From positions 1 through 64,000 of the forward strand of contig NZ_JYOV01000014.1 in the NCBI RefSeq assembly GCF_000963255.1: a stretch of DNA of 64,000 bases, in the 5' to 3' direction. Within the stretch, counting starts at the first letter, position 1. Each line of letters starts with the position of its first letter. This document shows positions 23,518 through 33,532 of this stretch, one piece after another. Origin of the DNA: Streptococcus infantis. GTDB lineage: Bacteria; Bacillota; Bacilli; Lactobacillales; Streptococcaceae. The notes below the pieces were generated by a model, which saw only the letters and a program-made list of their open reading frames with translations, was not told the origin of the DNA and made no database searches. The position numbers and the translations under genes are program-made.

Positions 23518-24681
23518 CTAGCAGCTTCTTTTCAAGTAGGCTTGCCAAATCTTTTGCTGAGGTTTAGCTAGGGGATAATTGATAAATTCTTCCGGACTTA
23601 ACCAAAGGACTTCTCTATCTGCATATTCCTGTGTTTCAGTAACTCGGCCTGCAATTATCTGGATATGCCATTTACGATGGCTAAAAATGTGCTTGACCTC
23701 TTCAAATCGTAGATCTTGCCAATCAACTTCAAGATCATAGTCCTGTTCAAAACTCTCCTGTGGAGATGGTCCCAGTTCTAGAATTGGCTCCGCTACTTGA
23801 CTAAAAAGGTCCAAGTCCTGAGTCTGGTCTGAGAATTCATCAACTTCAATCAAGGGAAAATGCCAAAATCCAGCCAAGAGTTTTTCACTCTCATTCTTCT
23901 CTAATAGAAACTGCCCCTGATTATTTTGCACTACAAGAGCCTTTAGATAAATAGGGATTGGCTTTTTCTTGGGAGCCTTAATGGGATAGCGATCCATGGT
24001 CCCATGTTGGTAAGCAGCACTGAACTCCTTAACAGGACTCTCCTCCGGTCTTGGATTAACAGGAGCCTCAATATCTGAACCTAAATCCATCAAAGCCTGA
24101 TTGAAATCACCTGGACGATCAGGATCTATCAGAACTTCCATCATCGCTTGAAATATTTTTCGATTGCTAGGATTTCCAATATCATGATTGACTTCAAACA
24201 AACGTGCCAAAACACGCATGACATTGCCATCTACTGCAGGCTGCGGAAGGTTAAAGGCAATACTAGAAATAGCGCCAGCAGTATAAGGACCTATCCCTTT
24301 CAAGCTTGAAATACCTTCATAAGTAGACGGGAACTTGCCTTCAAATTCGCTCATAATCTGTTGAGCGGCTGTTTGCATATTGCGGACACGAGAATAATAG
24401 CCAAGTCCTTCCCAGGCTTTTAATAAGCGCTCCTCAGGAGCATTTGCTAAGCTTTCTACGGTCGGAAACCAGTCTAAAAAACGTTCATAATAGGGAATGA
24501 CGGTATCAACTCGAGTCTGCTGCAACATAATTTCAGATACCCAGATATGATAAGGATTCTTACTCCGTCTCCATGGTAAATCCCGCTTGTTTTCGTCATA
24601 CCAGGCTAATAATTTTTGACGGAAAGAGAGAATTTTCTCCTCTTCCCACATGGTCACACCATATTTCTCCAAATCTAACAT
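23518..24681 (-). CDS. mutY: A/G-specific adenine glycosylase MutY, cluster-less and leaderless
   Basis: The 387-residue enzyme removes adenine opposite 8-oxoguanine. The HhH-GPD domain is intact: catalytic Glu50 in SEIMLQQTR, the helix-hairpin-helix LKGIGPYTAGAI and Asp151 in AVDGNV. A NUDIX-like C-terminal domain recognises the oxidised base. The usual C-X6-C-X2-C-X5-C iron-sulfur ligands (expected at 205-221) are replaced by Glu205, Pro212, Ser215 and Ser221. The ATG lies 6 bp after TATACT, with no SD, so the mRNA is predicted leaderless. Confidence 0.93.
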   Translation of the reverse strand: MLDLEKYGVTMWEEEKILSFRQKLLAWYDENKRDLPWRRSKNPYHIWVSEIMLQQTRVDTVIPYYERFLDWFPTVESLANAPEERLLKAWEGLGYYSRVRNMQTAAQQIMSEFEGKFPSTYEGISSLKGIGPYTAGAISSIAFNLPQPAVDGNVMRVLARLFEVNHDIGNPSNRKIFQAMMEVLIDPDRPGDFNQALMDLGSDIEAPVNPRPEESPVKEFSAAYQHGTMDRYPIKAPKKKPIPIYLKALVVQNNQGQFLLEKNESEKLLAGFWHFPLIEVDEFSDQTQDLDLFSQVAEPILELGPSPQESFEQDYDLEVDWQDLRFEEVKHIFSHRKWHIQIIAGRVTETQEYADREVLWLSPEEFINYPLAKPQQKIWQAYLKRSC

Positions 24682-24687
24682 ATTTCT

Positions 24688-24716
24688 AGTATAGCATAAC
24701 CTTTTAGGATACTCAA
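24688..24716 (-). promoter_or_regulatory. Promoter of mutY
   Basis: On the minus strand TTGAGT (24711-24716), a 17-bp spacer and TGC-TATACT (-10 at 24688-24693) are followed by AGAAAT and the ATG at 24681. Confidence 0.85.
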
Positions 24717-24819
24717 AAAATCAAGATAGGGCTTGTTAAAACACTCTCTTAAACTCTGTTAGAATAATAGCAATTTAACCTTTACAAACCAGCTGATTCT
24801 ATCATTTTCCCTACTTTTT

Positions 24820-24828
24820 TGATATAAT
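24820..24828 (+). promoter_or_regulatory. Extended -10 promoter of pepX
   Basis: TGATATAAT is an extended -10, 31 bp before the pepX ATG; AAAGGAGG precedes the start. The -35 is weak. Confidence 0.65.
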
Positions 24829-24858
24829 AAATTTAATGATTCTTCAAAGGAGGCATCT

Positions 24859-27198
24859 ATGCGTTTTAATCAATTCAGTTACTATCCTATAAGCCAGCAA
24901 GAAGCTTTACAGGAATTATCCAACCTTGGATTCAAGCTTGACCAATCAAATTCTGCGAAAGAACTGTTTGAAGCTTTTGTTAGAACTTGCTTTTTCAATT
25001 ACAAAAATACGGATTATCCCCTCTCAACTTTAGCGGTTGATAAAGAAACTGATCTGCTCACTTTCTTCAATTCTGATCGTGAATTAACTGCAGAAATTTT
25101 CTATACTGTTGCCTTTCAGTTGCTTGGTTTCAGTTACTTGACAGACTTTGAAGATTGTCTTGCTTTTCATAAAGAAACGGCATTCCCTATTGTATACGGA
25201 AATTTGATTGACAATCTCTATCAACTCCTTAACACGCGCACTAAAAAGGGAAATACCTTGATCGATCAATTGGTTAGCGATGGTCTTATCCCTGAGGACA
25301 ATGATTACCACTACTTCAATGGCAAGAGCTTGGCAACCTTCTCTGCAAACAATGTTATTCGTGAAGTTGTTTATGTAGAGAGTCGTATTGATTCTGATAA
25401 TGATGGCCTACCTGACCTCGTCAAAGTCAACATCATCCGTCCGTCTTACCATGGCAAAATTCCAGCTGTTATGACGGCAAGTCCATACCACCAGGGAACT
25501 AATGACAAGGCTAGTGATAAGGCCCTCTACAAAATGGAAGGTGAATTAGCAGTCAAAGAACCTCACGAGATTAGCTTAGAAGAACCAAGTATTAGTTTTG
25601 TTGAACCAGTTGGCCAAGCAGAACTCGTTCCAGAAGCTGAAGAAAAACTGACTCATATCAATAGCAGCTACACACTTAACGACTACTTCCTTCCAAGAGG
25701 ATTTGCCAATATCTACGTATCTGGTCTTGGTACCAAGGATTCTCAAGGTCAGATGACTAATGGTGACTACCGACAAGTTGAAGCCTATAAAAATGTCATT
25801 GATTGGCTCAATGGTCGTTGTCGTGCCTTCACAGACCATAGTCGTGAACGTCAGGTCAAGGCTGACTGGTCAAATGGTAAAGTAGCAACTACTGGTCTTT
25901 CTTACCTAGGAACAATGTCTAATGGTCTGGCTACTACAGGAGTTGATGGTTTAGAAGTCATTATTGCTGAAGCAGGTATTTCTTCTTGGTACAACTATTA
26001 TCGTGAAAATGGTCTGGTAACAAGCCCTGGTGGCTATCCAGGGGAGGACTTCGATTCATTAGATGAATTAACTTATTCTCGTAATCTCTTAGCTGGTGAC
26101 TATATTCGTGGAAATGACGCTCATAAAGCTTCCATAGAAGAACTCAAGAAAAATCTAGACCGTAAAACTGGGGATTATAACCAATTCTGGCATGACAGAA
26201 ACTACCTACTTAATGCCCACAAGGTCAAAGCTGAGGTTGTTTTTACACACGGTTCACAAGACTGGAATGTAAAACCACTTCATGTCTATCAAATGTTCAA
26301 TGCTCTTCCAAGCAATATTAAGAAACATCTCTTTTATCATAACGGTGCCCATGTTTATATGAACAACTGGCAGTCTATTGATTTCCGTGAATCCATGAAT
26401 GCTCTTTTGACGCAGAAATTATTGGGGCATGAAACTGATTACAAACTTCCAAGAGTCGTTTGGCAAGACAATACTGCTCCTCAAACCTGGATGACTCTTG
26501 AAGATTTTGGAAATCAAACCAACCACAAAACTTTCACATTAGGTACTGAAGAAGCTGTCATTCAAAACCACTATCAAGGCTCAGACTTTGAACGATTTGG
26601 AAAAACTTACCAAACCTTTAACAATGAACTCTATCAAAGGAAAGTCAATCAAGTTACGATTGACCTGCCAGTGATAGAAGAACTTCATCTTAATGGGCGT
26701 GTTAAACTAAATCTTCGTCTCAAGTCAAGCACTAATAAAGGACTACTTTCTGTCCAACTTCTCGAACTTGGTCAAAAGAAATACCTTCAACCGTATCCAG
26801 GAGTCTTGTCTGCTCGTACTATTGATAATGGCCGTTACCATATGCTAGAAAACCTTTGCGAGCTACCATTTAGCCCAAATGCTCAACGTGTTATCACCAA
26901 AGGCTATCTCAATCTTCAAAACCGTTATGATTTATTGAAAATTGAAGAAGTTAAGCCAGATGAATGGTTGGAATTCCAATTTGAACTCCAACCAACTATT
27001 TACAAACTAAAAGAAGGCGATACAGTACGTCTCGTTCTTTACACAACAGACTTTGAGATTACTGTACGTGACAATACAGACTATCACTTGACTGTCGACC
27101 TTGCACAGTCTAGTCTTGAGATACCTTTTCAAAGGGAGGTAACTGTAGATGAACAAAGCCGAACAAAGACACCAGCTCATCCGAGCCCTAATCACTAA
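24859..27198 (+). CDS. pepX: Xaa-Pro dipeptidyl-peptidase PepX
   Basis: The 779-residue cytoplasmic serine peptidase releases X-Pro dipeptides. An N-terminal helical domain (1-145) is followed by the alpha/beta-hydrolase core. It has the nucleophile in GLSYLG (about Ser348), the acid in [10 protein letters not shown] (about 469) and the His in HNGAHVYM (about 498). A beta-sandwich C-terminal domain follows. It is about 20 residues longer than the 755-763 I expect for streptococcal PepX: the last 16 codons (27149-27198) overlap the start of argR in another frame, which suggests a lost earlier stop codon. Confidence 0.95.
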   Translation: MRFNQFSYYPISQQEALQELSNLGFKLDQSNSAKELFEAFVRTCFFNYKNTDYPLSTLAVDKETDLLTFFNSDRELTAEIFYTVAFQLLGFSYLTDFEDCLAFHKETAFPIVYGNLIDNLYQLLNTRTKKGNTLIDQLVSDGLIPEDNDYHYFNGKSLATFSANNVIREVVYVESRIDSDNDGLPDLVKVNIIRPSYHGKIPAVMTASPYHQGTNDKASDKALYKMEGELAVKEPHEISLEEPSISFVEPVGQAELVPEAEEKLTHINSSYTLNDYFLPRGFANIYVSGLGTKDSQGQMTNGDYRQVEAYKNVIDWLNGRCRAFTDHSRERQVKADWSNGKVATTGLSYLGTMSNGLATTGVDGLEVIIAEAGISSWYNYYRENGLVTSPGGYPGEDFDSLDELTYSRNLLAGDYIRGNDAHKASIEELKKNLDRKTGDYNQFWHDRNYLLNAHKVKAEVVFTHGSQDWNVKPLHVYQMFNALPSNIKKHLFYHNGAHVYMNNWQSIDFRESMNALLTQKLLGHETDYKLPRVVWQDNTAPQTWMTLEDFGNQTNHKTFTLGTEEAVIQNHYQGSDFERFGKTYQTFNNELYQRKVNQVTIDLPVIEELHLNGRVKLNLRLKSSTNKGLLSVQLLELGQKKYLQPYPGVLSARTIDNGRYHMLENLCELPFSPNAQRVITKGYLNLQNRYDLLKIEEVKPDEWLEFQFELQPTIYKLKEGDTVRLVLYTTDFEITVRDNTDYHLTVDLAQSSLEIPFQREVTVDEQSRTKTPAHPSPNH

Positions 27199-27619
27199 AC
27201 AAAAAATTCATACCCAAACTGAATTACAAGAACTACTGATTGAAAACGGAGTACAGGTCACACAAGCAACACTTTCAAGAGACATTAACCTGATGAATCT
27301 TTCTAAGATTCGTGAAGGTGAACACTCCTATTATTCAATCAACACTGGCTCTACATCCAAGTGGGAAAAACGGCTAGAAGTTTATATGGAGGAAGCCCTC
27401 TACATGATGCAACCCGTCCAACACCAAGTTGTTATCAAAACCTATCCAGGTTTGGCACAATCATTCGGATCTATCTTGGACGCCCTAAACTTCCCTGAAA
27501 TAGTCGCTACTATCTGTGGAAATGATGTCTGTTTGGTTATCTGCGAGGATAAAGAACAAGCTCAATCTTGCTTTGAACGCCTCAAACAATTTGCACCACC
27601 TCTATTTTTTGATCGGTAA
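27149..27619 (+). CDS. argR: ArgR-family transcriptional regulator
   Basis: The 156-residue protein has an N-terminal winged helix ([21 protein letters not shown] then [15 protein letters not shown]). Its C-terminal oligomerisation and arginine-binding domain contains [11 protein letters not shown] in the place of the usual GDDT-type motif. Streptococci carry several ArgR paralogues that act together on arginine genes; which one this is cannot be fixed here. GGGAGG at 9 bp supports the ATG, which lies 50 bp inside the pepX frame, so expression is probably coupled to pepX. Confidence 0.88.
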   Translation: MNKAEQRHQLIRALITKQKIHTQTELQELLIENGVQVTQATLSRDINLMNLSKIREGEHSYYSINTGSTSKWEKRLEVYMEEALYMMQPVQHQVVIKTYPGLAQSFGSILDALNFPEIVATICGNDVCLVICEDKEQAQSCFERLKQFAPPLFFDR

Positions 27620-27623
27620 CAAA

Positions 27624-27650
27624 AACCCGTGATGATAGTCATCACGGGTT
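27624..27650. terminator. Bidirectional terminator between argR and the obg cluster
   Basis: A 10-bp perfect stem AACCCGTGAT/ATCACGGGTT has a T-run on the minus strand (TTTTTG) and AATTTT on the plus strand. Confidence 0.85.
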
Positions 27651-27654
27651 AATT

Positions 27655-27819
27655 TTATGATTTGCTATTTTCAGCTTGCTTTTTAATTCTTGCAAGTCTC
27701 AAAGCTCTATTTGGATTGAGGCGATTAAACAGTTCTTCTAACTTCTTCTCATTCCAGACATCTGCTGCAGAAACAAAATTTCCATCAGCATCTCGGAAAG
27801 ATATCGGTTTATCTCCCAT
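27655..27819 (-). CDS. Small conserved-looking protein after obg
   Basis: A 54-codon frame starts ATG with AGGAG 6 bp upstream and encodes MGDKPISFRDADGNFVSAAD, then a charged helix rich in Lys/Arg/Asn ending NSKS. There is no signal peptide or membrane segment. It begins 9 bp after the obg stop and ends at a terminator, so it is the last gene of that unit. I recall a similar small protein beside obg in other mitis-group genomes, but I know no function. Confidence 0.7.
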   Translation of the reverse strand: MGDKPISFRDADGNFVSAADVWNEKKLEELFNRLNPNRALRLARIKKQAENSKS

Positions 27820-27828
27820 AGCTATCTC

Positions 27829-29139
27829 CTAGTCTACAAACTCAAACTCAAACTTACCGATACGAACCAGATCTCCATCCTTGGCACCACGGGCACGGAG
27901 AGCTTCATCAACTCCCATACCTCGCAACTGACGAGCAAATTTCATGACAGACTCATCACGGTCAAAGTTAGTCATGTTAAAGAGTTTGATGAGTTTTTCA
28001 CCTGAAAGTACCCAAGTTGCATCATCATCACGACTAATTTCAAATGGTTTTTCTTCTTCATCAAAGCCATAATAAACTTCTTCTTCCATTTCTGACTCAT
28101 CATAAAGAAGGAATTCTGGGGTCTTATCAAGAAGTTCAGCCGTTGCATCTAGTAAAGGTGCTAAACCTTGTTTGGTCAAACCTGATATTGGGAAGATTGC
28201 TGGTAATTCCTCGAACTCATCAAAGTTAGTTGCCAATTTTTTCTTGAATTCTTCGAGATTTTCTTGACTCTCTGGCATATCCATCTTATTAGCAACAATG
28301 ATTTGGGGACGTTCCATGAGACGAAGGTTGTAAGATTCCAACTCTTTGTTAATAGCTAGATAATCTTCGTAAGGATCGCGACCTTCACTGGCTGACATAT
28401 CGATGATGTGAAGGATAACGCGAGTACGCTCAATATGGCGAAGGAACTGAGTTCCCAAGCCCACGCCTTGACTAGCACCTTCAATCAATCCAGGTAGGTC
28501 TGCCACTGCAAAGGACTCCCCTGATTGGGTACGGACCATACCAAGATTTGGTACAATCGTGGTAAAGTGGTAGGCACCAATTTTAGGTTTTGCAGAGGTA
28601 ATTACGCTGAGCAGAGTTGATTTTCCAACTGAAGGGAATCCAACCAAACCAACATCAGCAAGAATTTTAAGTTCTAACTGTAATTCACGTTCCTGACCTG
28701 GTTCTCCATTTTCTGAGATTTCTGGCGCAGGATTTTTTGGTGTCGCAAAACGGATATTTCCACGGCCACCTCGACCACCGTGAGCAACGATAAACTCTTG
28801 GCCGTGCTCAATCAAGTCAGTGATGACTTTTCCAGTCTCAGCATCACGCACAGTTGTCCCTTGAGGTACACGGACAATTAAGTCTTCTGCCCCTCTACCA
28901 TGCATTCCTTTGGTCATCCCTTTTTCACCCGATTGGGCTTTGAAATGACGATTGTAACGGAAGTCCATCAGGGTACGTAAACCTTCATCTACAACAAAGA
29001 CAACGTTACCACCACGGCCTCCATCACCTCCCCATGGACCGCCATTAGGGACGTATTTTTCACGGCGAAAGGCAACCATCCCATCGCCACCATTTCCAGC
29101 CTTGACCTTGATCTTGGCTGTATCTAAAAACATACTCAT
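27829..29139 (-). CDS. obgE: Ribosome-assembly GTPase Obg
   Basis: The 436-residue GTPase has the glycine-rich Obg fold at residues 1-158 ([18 protein letters not shown]). The G domain has P-loop GFPSVGKST (about 166), [10 protein letters not shown] and NKMD. A C-terminal OCT domain ends GKFEFEFVD. It is needed for late 50S assembly and stress signalling. Length and order are those of streptococcal Obg. Confidence 0.97.
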   Translation of the reverse strand: MSMFLDTAKIKVKAGNGGDGMVAFRREKYVPNGGPWGGDGGRGGNVVFVVDEGLRTLMDFRYNRHFKAQSGEKGMTKGMHGRGAEDLIVRVPQGTTVRDAETGKVITDLIEHGQEFIVAHGGRGGRGNIRFATPKNPAPEISENGEPGQERELQLELKILADVGLVGFPSVGKSTLLSVITSAKPKIGAYHFTTIVPNLGMVRTQSGESFAVADLPGLIEGASQGVGLGTQFLRHIERTRVILHIIDMSASEGRDPYEDYLAINKELESYNLRLMERPQIIVANKMDMPESQENLEEFKKKLATNFDEFEELPAIFPISGLTKQGLAPLLDATAELLDKTPEFLLYDESEMEEEVYYGFDEEEKPFEISRDDDATWVLSGEKLIKLFNMTNFDRDESVMKFARQLRGMGVDEALRARGAKDGDLVRIGKFEFEFVD

Positions 29140-29159
29140 ATTCTTTTCTCACTCTAAAA

Positions 29160-29177
29160 AGGGCTGGGAAATCCCAG
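29160..29177 (-). terminator. Hairpin between the DUF4044 gene and obg
   Basis: A CTGGG/CCCAG stem (29164-29168/29173-29177) is followed on the minus strand by CCCTTTTTAG. The stem is short, so read-through into obg is likely. Confidence 0.5.
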
Positions 29178-29214
29178 TCACCAACTATTACTACTTGCTA
29201 GAAAATCTAGCATT

Positions 29215-29349
29215 TTAAAATCTGCTAAATACACCGATGGCTGTAGCAAAGATACCTGCTAGGGTTACAAATAACATAATCAAAACGACAAACATTGTTA
29301 GTTTTTCAAAGAAAGTTTTTTTACGTTTCCCATTATCACCAAATGCCAT
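29215..29349 (-). CDS. DUF4044 small membrane protein
   Basis: A 44-residue protein with a basic start (MAFGDNGKRKKTFFEKL) and one hydrophobic helix (TMFVVLIMLFVTLAGIFATAIGV). This matches the DUF4044 family of tiny single-pass proteins of lactic acid bacteria. AGGAGAAAA precedes the ATG. It sits between the PspC-domain gene and obg. Function is unknown. Confidence 0.8.
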   Translation of the reverse strand: MAFGDNGKRKKTFFEKLTMFVVLIMLFVTLAGIFATAIGVFSRF

Positions 29350-29378
29350 TTTTTCTCCTTTACTATAATAGTCTAATC

Positions 29379-29570
29379 TTAAAATTCATCTGATACAGGA
29401 GCAATTGCCCACAAGATCAAGTAAGCAATAAGTCCAGCACCATAACAGAAAGCTAGAACTCCCCAAATCACACGTACAATTGTAGGGTCAATATCAAAAT
29501 AATTAGCTAAACCAGCGCAGACACCACCGATTTTTTGATCTCTACCACTTCTCATAAATTTCTTTTTCAT
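29379..29570 (-). CDS. PspC-domain small membrane protein
   Basis: The 63-residue protein starts MKKKFMRSGRDQKIGGVCAG, then LANYFDIDPTIVRVIWGVLAF, then a hydrophobic helix ending AIAPVSDEF. This is the complete stand-alone PspC domain related to phage-shock protein C, an inner-membrane stress protein. No other psp genes are near. It follows the glycolipid synthase gene by 26 bp and may share its transcript. Confidence 0.9.
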   Translation of the reverse strand: MKKKFMRSGRDQKIGGVCAGLANYFDIDPTIVRVIWGVLAFCYGAGLIAYLILWAIAPVSDEF

Positions 29571-29596
29571 TTCTTCATTTCCTTTCTTTGATTCGA

Positions 29597-30913
29597 TTAA
29601 TCGTTCAAATATTTTCTTAAATGACTCAACTGTTTTCTAGAAGCTTTCAACATACGTCTTGAACCCTTGACCGGCATGGAAACTGCTTGTTGCGGTATAT
29701 AAAATACCGTCTTTAAAATACGTTTCGTAACAGGTTCATCTGCAGTCAATTCTTTTTCAAAATTATTTGAAATAATAACATCTAGATAGAATTCATGCAC
29801 TCTCTTAGCAAAATTCTCAGCTGAAATTTCATACAATTTTTCAGCCAAAAGTTTCTCATCCATCTTTGGAGTTGCAATTAAAGCTTCTAAAATAGCCCCT
29901 GCTAGATCTCTCTCTTCATAATAAAGCGTTCCAAACATTTTATGATTGATGAGGTTATCAAGATAGGGATTTCCATGAGCTATTACCGGAGTCTTACTTG
30001 CAAGACTTTCAAGATAGGTCAAGCCTTGAGTTTCACTAGTTGAAGCTGAGATAAAGAAGTCAGCCGCCTTATAATAGAGCGCTGTCTCACTTGGTGCAAT
30101 CATACCAGTAAAGATAACAGAATCTTGAATCTGTAAATCTGATGCTTGCTCCTTGAGATTTTCCAGATAAGGACCATCTCCAGCTACGACTAATTTAACA
30201 TTTTGCTCTTCTTTTAGAACATCTGGAAATGCAGCCAGAACAGCTTGAATATTCTTCTCGTAAGAGACACGTGAAAGGCTAAGAAGCATCTTTTCATCTT
30301 CCTTAATACCTAGTTTAACCCGTAAGTCTGCGATATGTTCTGGTCCAATCTCAGGTCGTTCAAATTTGGCTAGCTCAATCCCTGTAGGAATAACTCGTTT
30401 TTCAACTTTGACCTTATAATCTGATAGAAGGTCTCGCACAATTTCACTTGGACAGATCACTCCATCAACATCATGAAGGAAGCCTCTCACAAGATACTTG
30501 ACCATACCTGGACGAATCAACATCCCTTTAGCGATATAGTGAACATAATCCTCGTACTGGGTATGATAGGTATGTATAACAGGGATTTTCAACTCACGCG
30601 CTATCCAAATCCCTAATAAACCAAGAGAAAATTCAGTCTGTGTATGAATAATATCCAGCTTGTATTGTTTTGCTATCTCAAGAGCTTTCGTAAATCCACG
30701 ATAGGCGAAACGACGATCTTTAAAGGCAAAGAAAGGAACACTAGGGATACGAATAATCTGCCAGTCTTCATAACGATTAACATCCTTGTCTGTTGTTGTA
30801 AAGATAAAGACGGCATGTCCTTGCTTTTCAAGTTCTGTTTTTAAGGTTCGAATACTGGTCGCAACACCCGAGACCTGCGGGAAATAAGTATCTGTAAATA
30901 ATCCAATTCGCAT
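29597..30913 (-). CDS. Diacylglycerol alpha-glucosyltransferase (GT4)
   Basis: The 438-residue GT-B enzyme of family GT4 has a TDTYFPQVSGVATSIRTL start, an N-terminal acceptor domain, SRVSYEKNI at the domain junction and the E-x7-E motif ETQGLTYLE near residue 300. A basic C-terminal tail (MLKASRKQLSHLRKYL) fits membrane binding. Its place next to cpoA matches the pneumococcal enzyme that makes alpha-monoglucosyl-diacylglycerol, the substrate of CpoA and the anchor for lipoteichoic acid. It starts 8 bp after the cpoA stop. Confidence 0.88.
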   Translation of the reverse strand: MRIGLFTDTYFPQVSGVATSIRTLKTELEKQGHAVFIFTTTDKDVNRYEDWQIIRIPSVPFFAFKDRRFAYRGFTKALEIAKQYKLDIIHTQTEFSLGLLGIWIARELKIPVIHTYHTQYEDYVHYIAKGMLIRPGMVKYLVRGFLHDVDGVICPSEIVRDLLSDYKVKVEKRVIPTGIELAKFERPEIGPEHIADLRVKLGIKEDEKMLLSLSRVSYEKNIQAVLAAFPDVLKEEQNVKLVVAGDGPYLENLKEQASDLQIQDSVIFTGMIAPSETALYYKAADFFISASTSETQGLTYLESLASKTPVIAHGNPYLDNLINHKMFGTLYYEERDLAGAILEALIATPKMDEKLLAEKLYEISAENFAKRVHEFYLDVIISNNFEKELTADEPVTKRILKTVFYIPQQAVSMPVKGSRRMLKASRKQLSHLRKYLND

Positions 30914-30921
30914 ATACTACC

Positions 30922-31965
30922 TCATTTTTTTCCTAAAGCTGCTTGCTCCCGATAGAATTTTAGCCAGATTTCAAGAAGATGCTCTTCTGAATATTCTCTT
31001 GAAATGGCCTTAGCCTTTTCTTTTAATTCTTTTAGTGCTTCTGGATGCTCGCGATATTCCAAGATAGCCTCTTTCATCTCTTCTACATCACTTGTTGGTC
31101 TGTAATTTCCTTCAAGAATGACCTTGTAAAGATCTAGATCACGAAGCATAATGGGTGCTTCACAACTCGCAGCTTCTAGAATAGTCATTGGAAAGAGCTC
31201 GTTATAACTTGGAAGCAAGAAAAGATCAGCCAAGGCATAGAGTTCTCTCATCCGTTCTGGATCAACAATCCCTGGGAAAATTAGATTTTCAGGAGGATTA
31301 TCCATAATCTTTTTATAGCGCTCATAACCATCGGTTATTCCCCCAAAAGAGAATCCACCAGCCCAAATAAAAGTGATATCAGGTAATTCCTCAGCTAGAG
31401 TGATAAAGTCATCGATTCCTTTACGCTTCTGAACCTGACCTGCACCAACGACTACAAACTGATTCTCATCAATCCCCATATCTTTACGAAGTTGTTCAAC
31501 TTGCTCTATAGAAAGTGGATGCCATTTTTCTTTGTTGACAAAGTTAGGAATATAGGTCACTTTTTCACGTGGAATTCCAGCAGCAACCAAATCCTCAATG
31601 AAGGTAGGATTGACCACAACCAGATGCTCCATACGGTCATAAAAAGAAAATACATAGCGTTTGACAATCCCCTTTAAGAAGAATGGAATCTTCAAACTAC
31701 CTTCCAAAGTATCCGGTAAGAAGTGAACATAGCCAATCTTACGTCCAGAACGTTTTTTCTGAAAGGTCGAGAGATAATAAGGAAAATCAATCGTATGAAA
31801 ATGAGTAACATCCGCTTCGATTGGAAGATTTTCTGTTACGATCAGTTGGTCTTTCGCATCTCGTTTTAAAAGCTGCACCAGTTCACGGTATGCACCAGAC
31901 ACACCTTGGCCCGCCACTTTTTCACTTGAACTTAGCATGTTGATGCGTAATTTGTCTTTTTCCAT
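30922..31965 (-). CDS. cpoA: Galactosyl-glucosyl-diacylglycerol synthase CpoA (GT4), leaderless
   Basis: The protein of about 347 residues starts MEKDKLRINMLSSSEKVAGQ. It has family GT4 features: VGAGQVQKRKGIDDF at the domain junction and E-x7-E in NELFPMTILEAA. It closely fits my memory of pneumococcal CpoA, which adds galactose to glucosyl-diacylglycerol and was found through penicillin-resistance mutants. The frame is open 13 codons further upstream, but the extended -10 TGGTATAAT (31973-31981) lies there, only 7 bp before the ATG at 31965, so transcription should start at the start codon. Confidence 0.93.
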   Translation of the reverse strand: MEKDKLRINMLSSSEKVAGQGVSGAYRELVQLLKRDAKDQLIVTENLPIEADVTHFHTIDFPYYLSTFQKKRSGRKIGYVHFLPDTLEGSLKIPFFLKGIVKRYVFSFYDRMEHLVVVNPTFIEDLVAAGIPREKVTYIPNFVNKEKWHPLSIEQVEQLRKDMGIDENQFVVVGAGQVQKRKGIDDFITLAEELPDITFIWAGGFSFGGITDGYERYKKIMDNPPENLIFPGIVDPERMRELYALADLFLLPSYNELFPMTILEAASCEAPIMLRDLDLYKVILEGNYRPTSDVEEMKEAILEYREHPEALKELKEKAKAISREYSEEHLLEIWLKFYREQAALGKK

Positions 31966-31972
31966 AGTAACC

Positions 31973-31981
31973 ATTATACCA
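31973..31981 (-). promoter_or_regulatory. Extended -10 promoter of cpoA
   Basis: The minus strand reads TGGTATAAT, then GGTTACT and the ATG. No SD is present. It separates cpoA from the dnaG-rpoD unit upstream. Confidence 0.75.
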
Positions 31982-32073
31982 TTTTCTTCAAATAAAATCA
32001 GCAAATAAAAAGAGAGATAGCATAAAAGCTGGGAATTCCTGGCGTCTACACTATTTCTCTTTTCATAATATAC

Positions 32074-32403
32074 TTACTTGATACCTAAAGCGATACGAGC
32101 GTAACGGCTCATTTTTTCAACTGTCCAAGCTGGATACCATACTAATTTGACTTCAACGTTAGTAACTTCTGGAACATCTGTCATAGCATCATAGATTTGG
32201 TCAGTTAAAAGATCTGCCAAGGGACACCCCATGGTTGTCAAGGTCATATCAATTTCAGTCTCACCTGTATCGCCATCAAAACGAATCTCGTAGATCAAGC
32301 CTAGATTGACAATATCAATCCCCAATTCTGGGTCAATCACTTCTTCTAGTGCTGTCAAAATACGTGTTTTGATATTTTCGATTTGTTCTTCTGTATAAGC
32401 CAT
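32074..32403 (-). CDS. MIP18/DUF59-family iron-sulfur assembly factor
   Basis: A protein of 109 residues with the DUF59 pattern DPELGIDIVNLGLIYEI, the conserved cysteine in TTMGCPLADLL, and VEVKLVWYPAW. Such proteins (SufT/MIP18-like) help mature iron-sulfur proteins. The frame also begins with GTG two codons earlier, but the ATG at 32403 has GGGAGAG at proper distance. It follows rpoD by 17 bp and is probably cotranscribed with dnaG-rpoD. Confidence 0.9.
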   Translation of the reverse strand: MAYTEEQIENIKTRILTALEEVIDPELGIDIVNLGLIYEIRFDGDTGETEIDMTLTTMGCPLADLLTDQIYDAMTDVPEVTNVEVKLVWYPAWTVEKMSRYARIALGIK

Positions 32404-32420
32404 CTTCACTCTCCCTCAAC

Positions 32421-33530
32421 TTAATCTTCAATGAAATCACGAAGTGGTTTGCTTCGACTTGGCTGGCGAAGTTTTCTCAAAGCTTTTGCCTCAATCTGAC
32501 GGATACGCTCACGAGTCACGTTGAAGACTTTACCAACATCCTCCAAGGTACGCATTTTCCCATCATCAAGACCAAAACGAAGTCGAAGAACATTTTCTTC
32601 ACGATCTGTAAGAGTATCCAAAACTTCATCCAATTGTTCGCGCAAAACGATACGAGTTGTATAGTCCACTGGATTTTCAATCACTTCATCCTCGATAAAG
32701 TCACCAAGATGGCTATCATCCTCTTCACCGATTGGTGTTTCAAGAGAAACCGGCTCTTGGGCAATCTTGAGGATTTCACGGACCTTGTCTGGTGTCATAT
32801 CCATGCGTTCGGCGATTTGTTCAGGAGTTGGATCTTGTCCTAGCTCTTGAAGAAGATTACGTTGTTCACGAACAAGCTTGTTAATGGTTTCCACCATGTG
32901 AACTGGGATACGGATGGTACGAGCTTGATCAGCAATGGCACGAGTAATGGCTTGACGAATCCACCAAGTCGCATAAGTTGAGAATTTGAACCCTTTAGAG
33001 TAGTCAAATTTATCTACGGCCTTCATCAAGCCCATGTTTCCTTCTTGGATCAAGTCAAGGAACTGCATTCCACGTCCAACATAACGTTTAGCGATAGATA
33101 CTACCAAACGAAGATTAGCTTCTGCAAGGCGTTGTTTAGCTTCGATATCACCCGCTTCAACAGCAAGAGCTAATTCTTTTTCCTCTTCATTTGTAAGAAG
33201 AGGTACAACCCCGATTTCTTTCAAATACATACGGACTGGGTCATTGACCTTAGCTGAGGTTGAACCAATCAAATCTTCATCAGTCAACTCTGGTTCTTCC
33301 TCAGTGCTCAAAACACGCGCACTTGGATTTCCTTCGTTGTCCGTAATTGAGATACCAGCATCTTGAATGCGTTGCAAAAGATTCTCAATACCTTCCACAT
33401 CTAAAGTGAAGGGAATTACGAGGGCGTTATTGATTTCATCATCTGTAGCCGTACCAGTTTTTTTATGATTGCGAATAAATTCCGCTACTTGGACGTCAAA
33501 GGTTGTTACTTCTTTTTGTTTTGTTGCCAT
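32421..33530 (-). CDS. rpoD: Primary sigma factor RpoD (SigA)
   Basis: The 369-residue sigma factor has region 1.2 ([16 protein letters not shown]), region 2 ([21 protein letters not shown] and [16 protein letters not shown]), region 3 ([12 protein letters not shown]), and region 4 with its C-terminal HTH ([27 protein letters not shown]). It recognises the TTGACA/TATAAT promoters seen across this window. It starts 2 bp after the dnaG stop, the classical primase-sigma arrangement. Confidence 0.98.
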   Translation of the reverse strand: MATKQKEVTTFDVQVAEFIRNHKKTGTATDDEINNALVIPFTLDVEGIENLLQRIQDAGISITDNEGNPSARVLSTEEEPELTDEDLIGSTSAKVNDPVRMYLKEIGVVPLLTNEEEKELALAVEAGDIEAKQRLAEANLRLVVSIAKRYVGRGMQFLDLIQEGNMGLMKAVDKFDYSKGFKFSTYATWWIRQAITRAIADQARTIRIPVHMVETINKLVREQRNLLQELGQDPTPEQIAERMDMTPDKVREILKIAQEPVSLETPIGEEDDSHLGDFIEDEVIENPVDYTTRIVLREQLDEVLDTLTDREENVLRLRFGLDDGKMRTLEDVGKVFNVTRERIRQIEAKALRKLRQPSRSKPLRDFIED

Positions 33531-33532
33531 TC

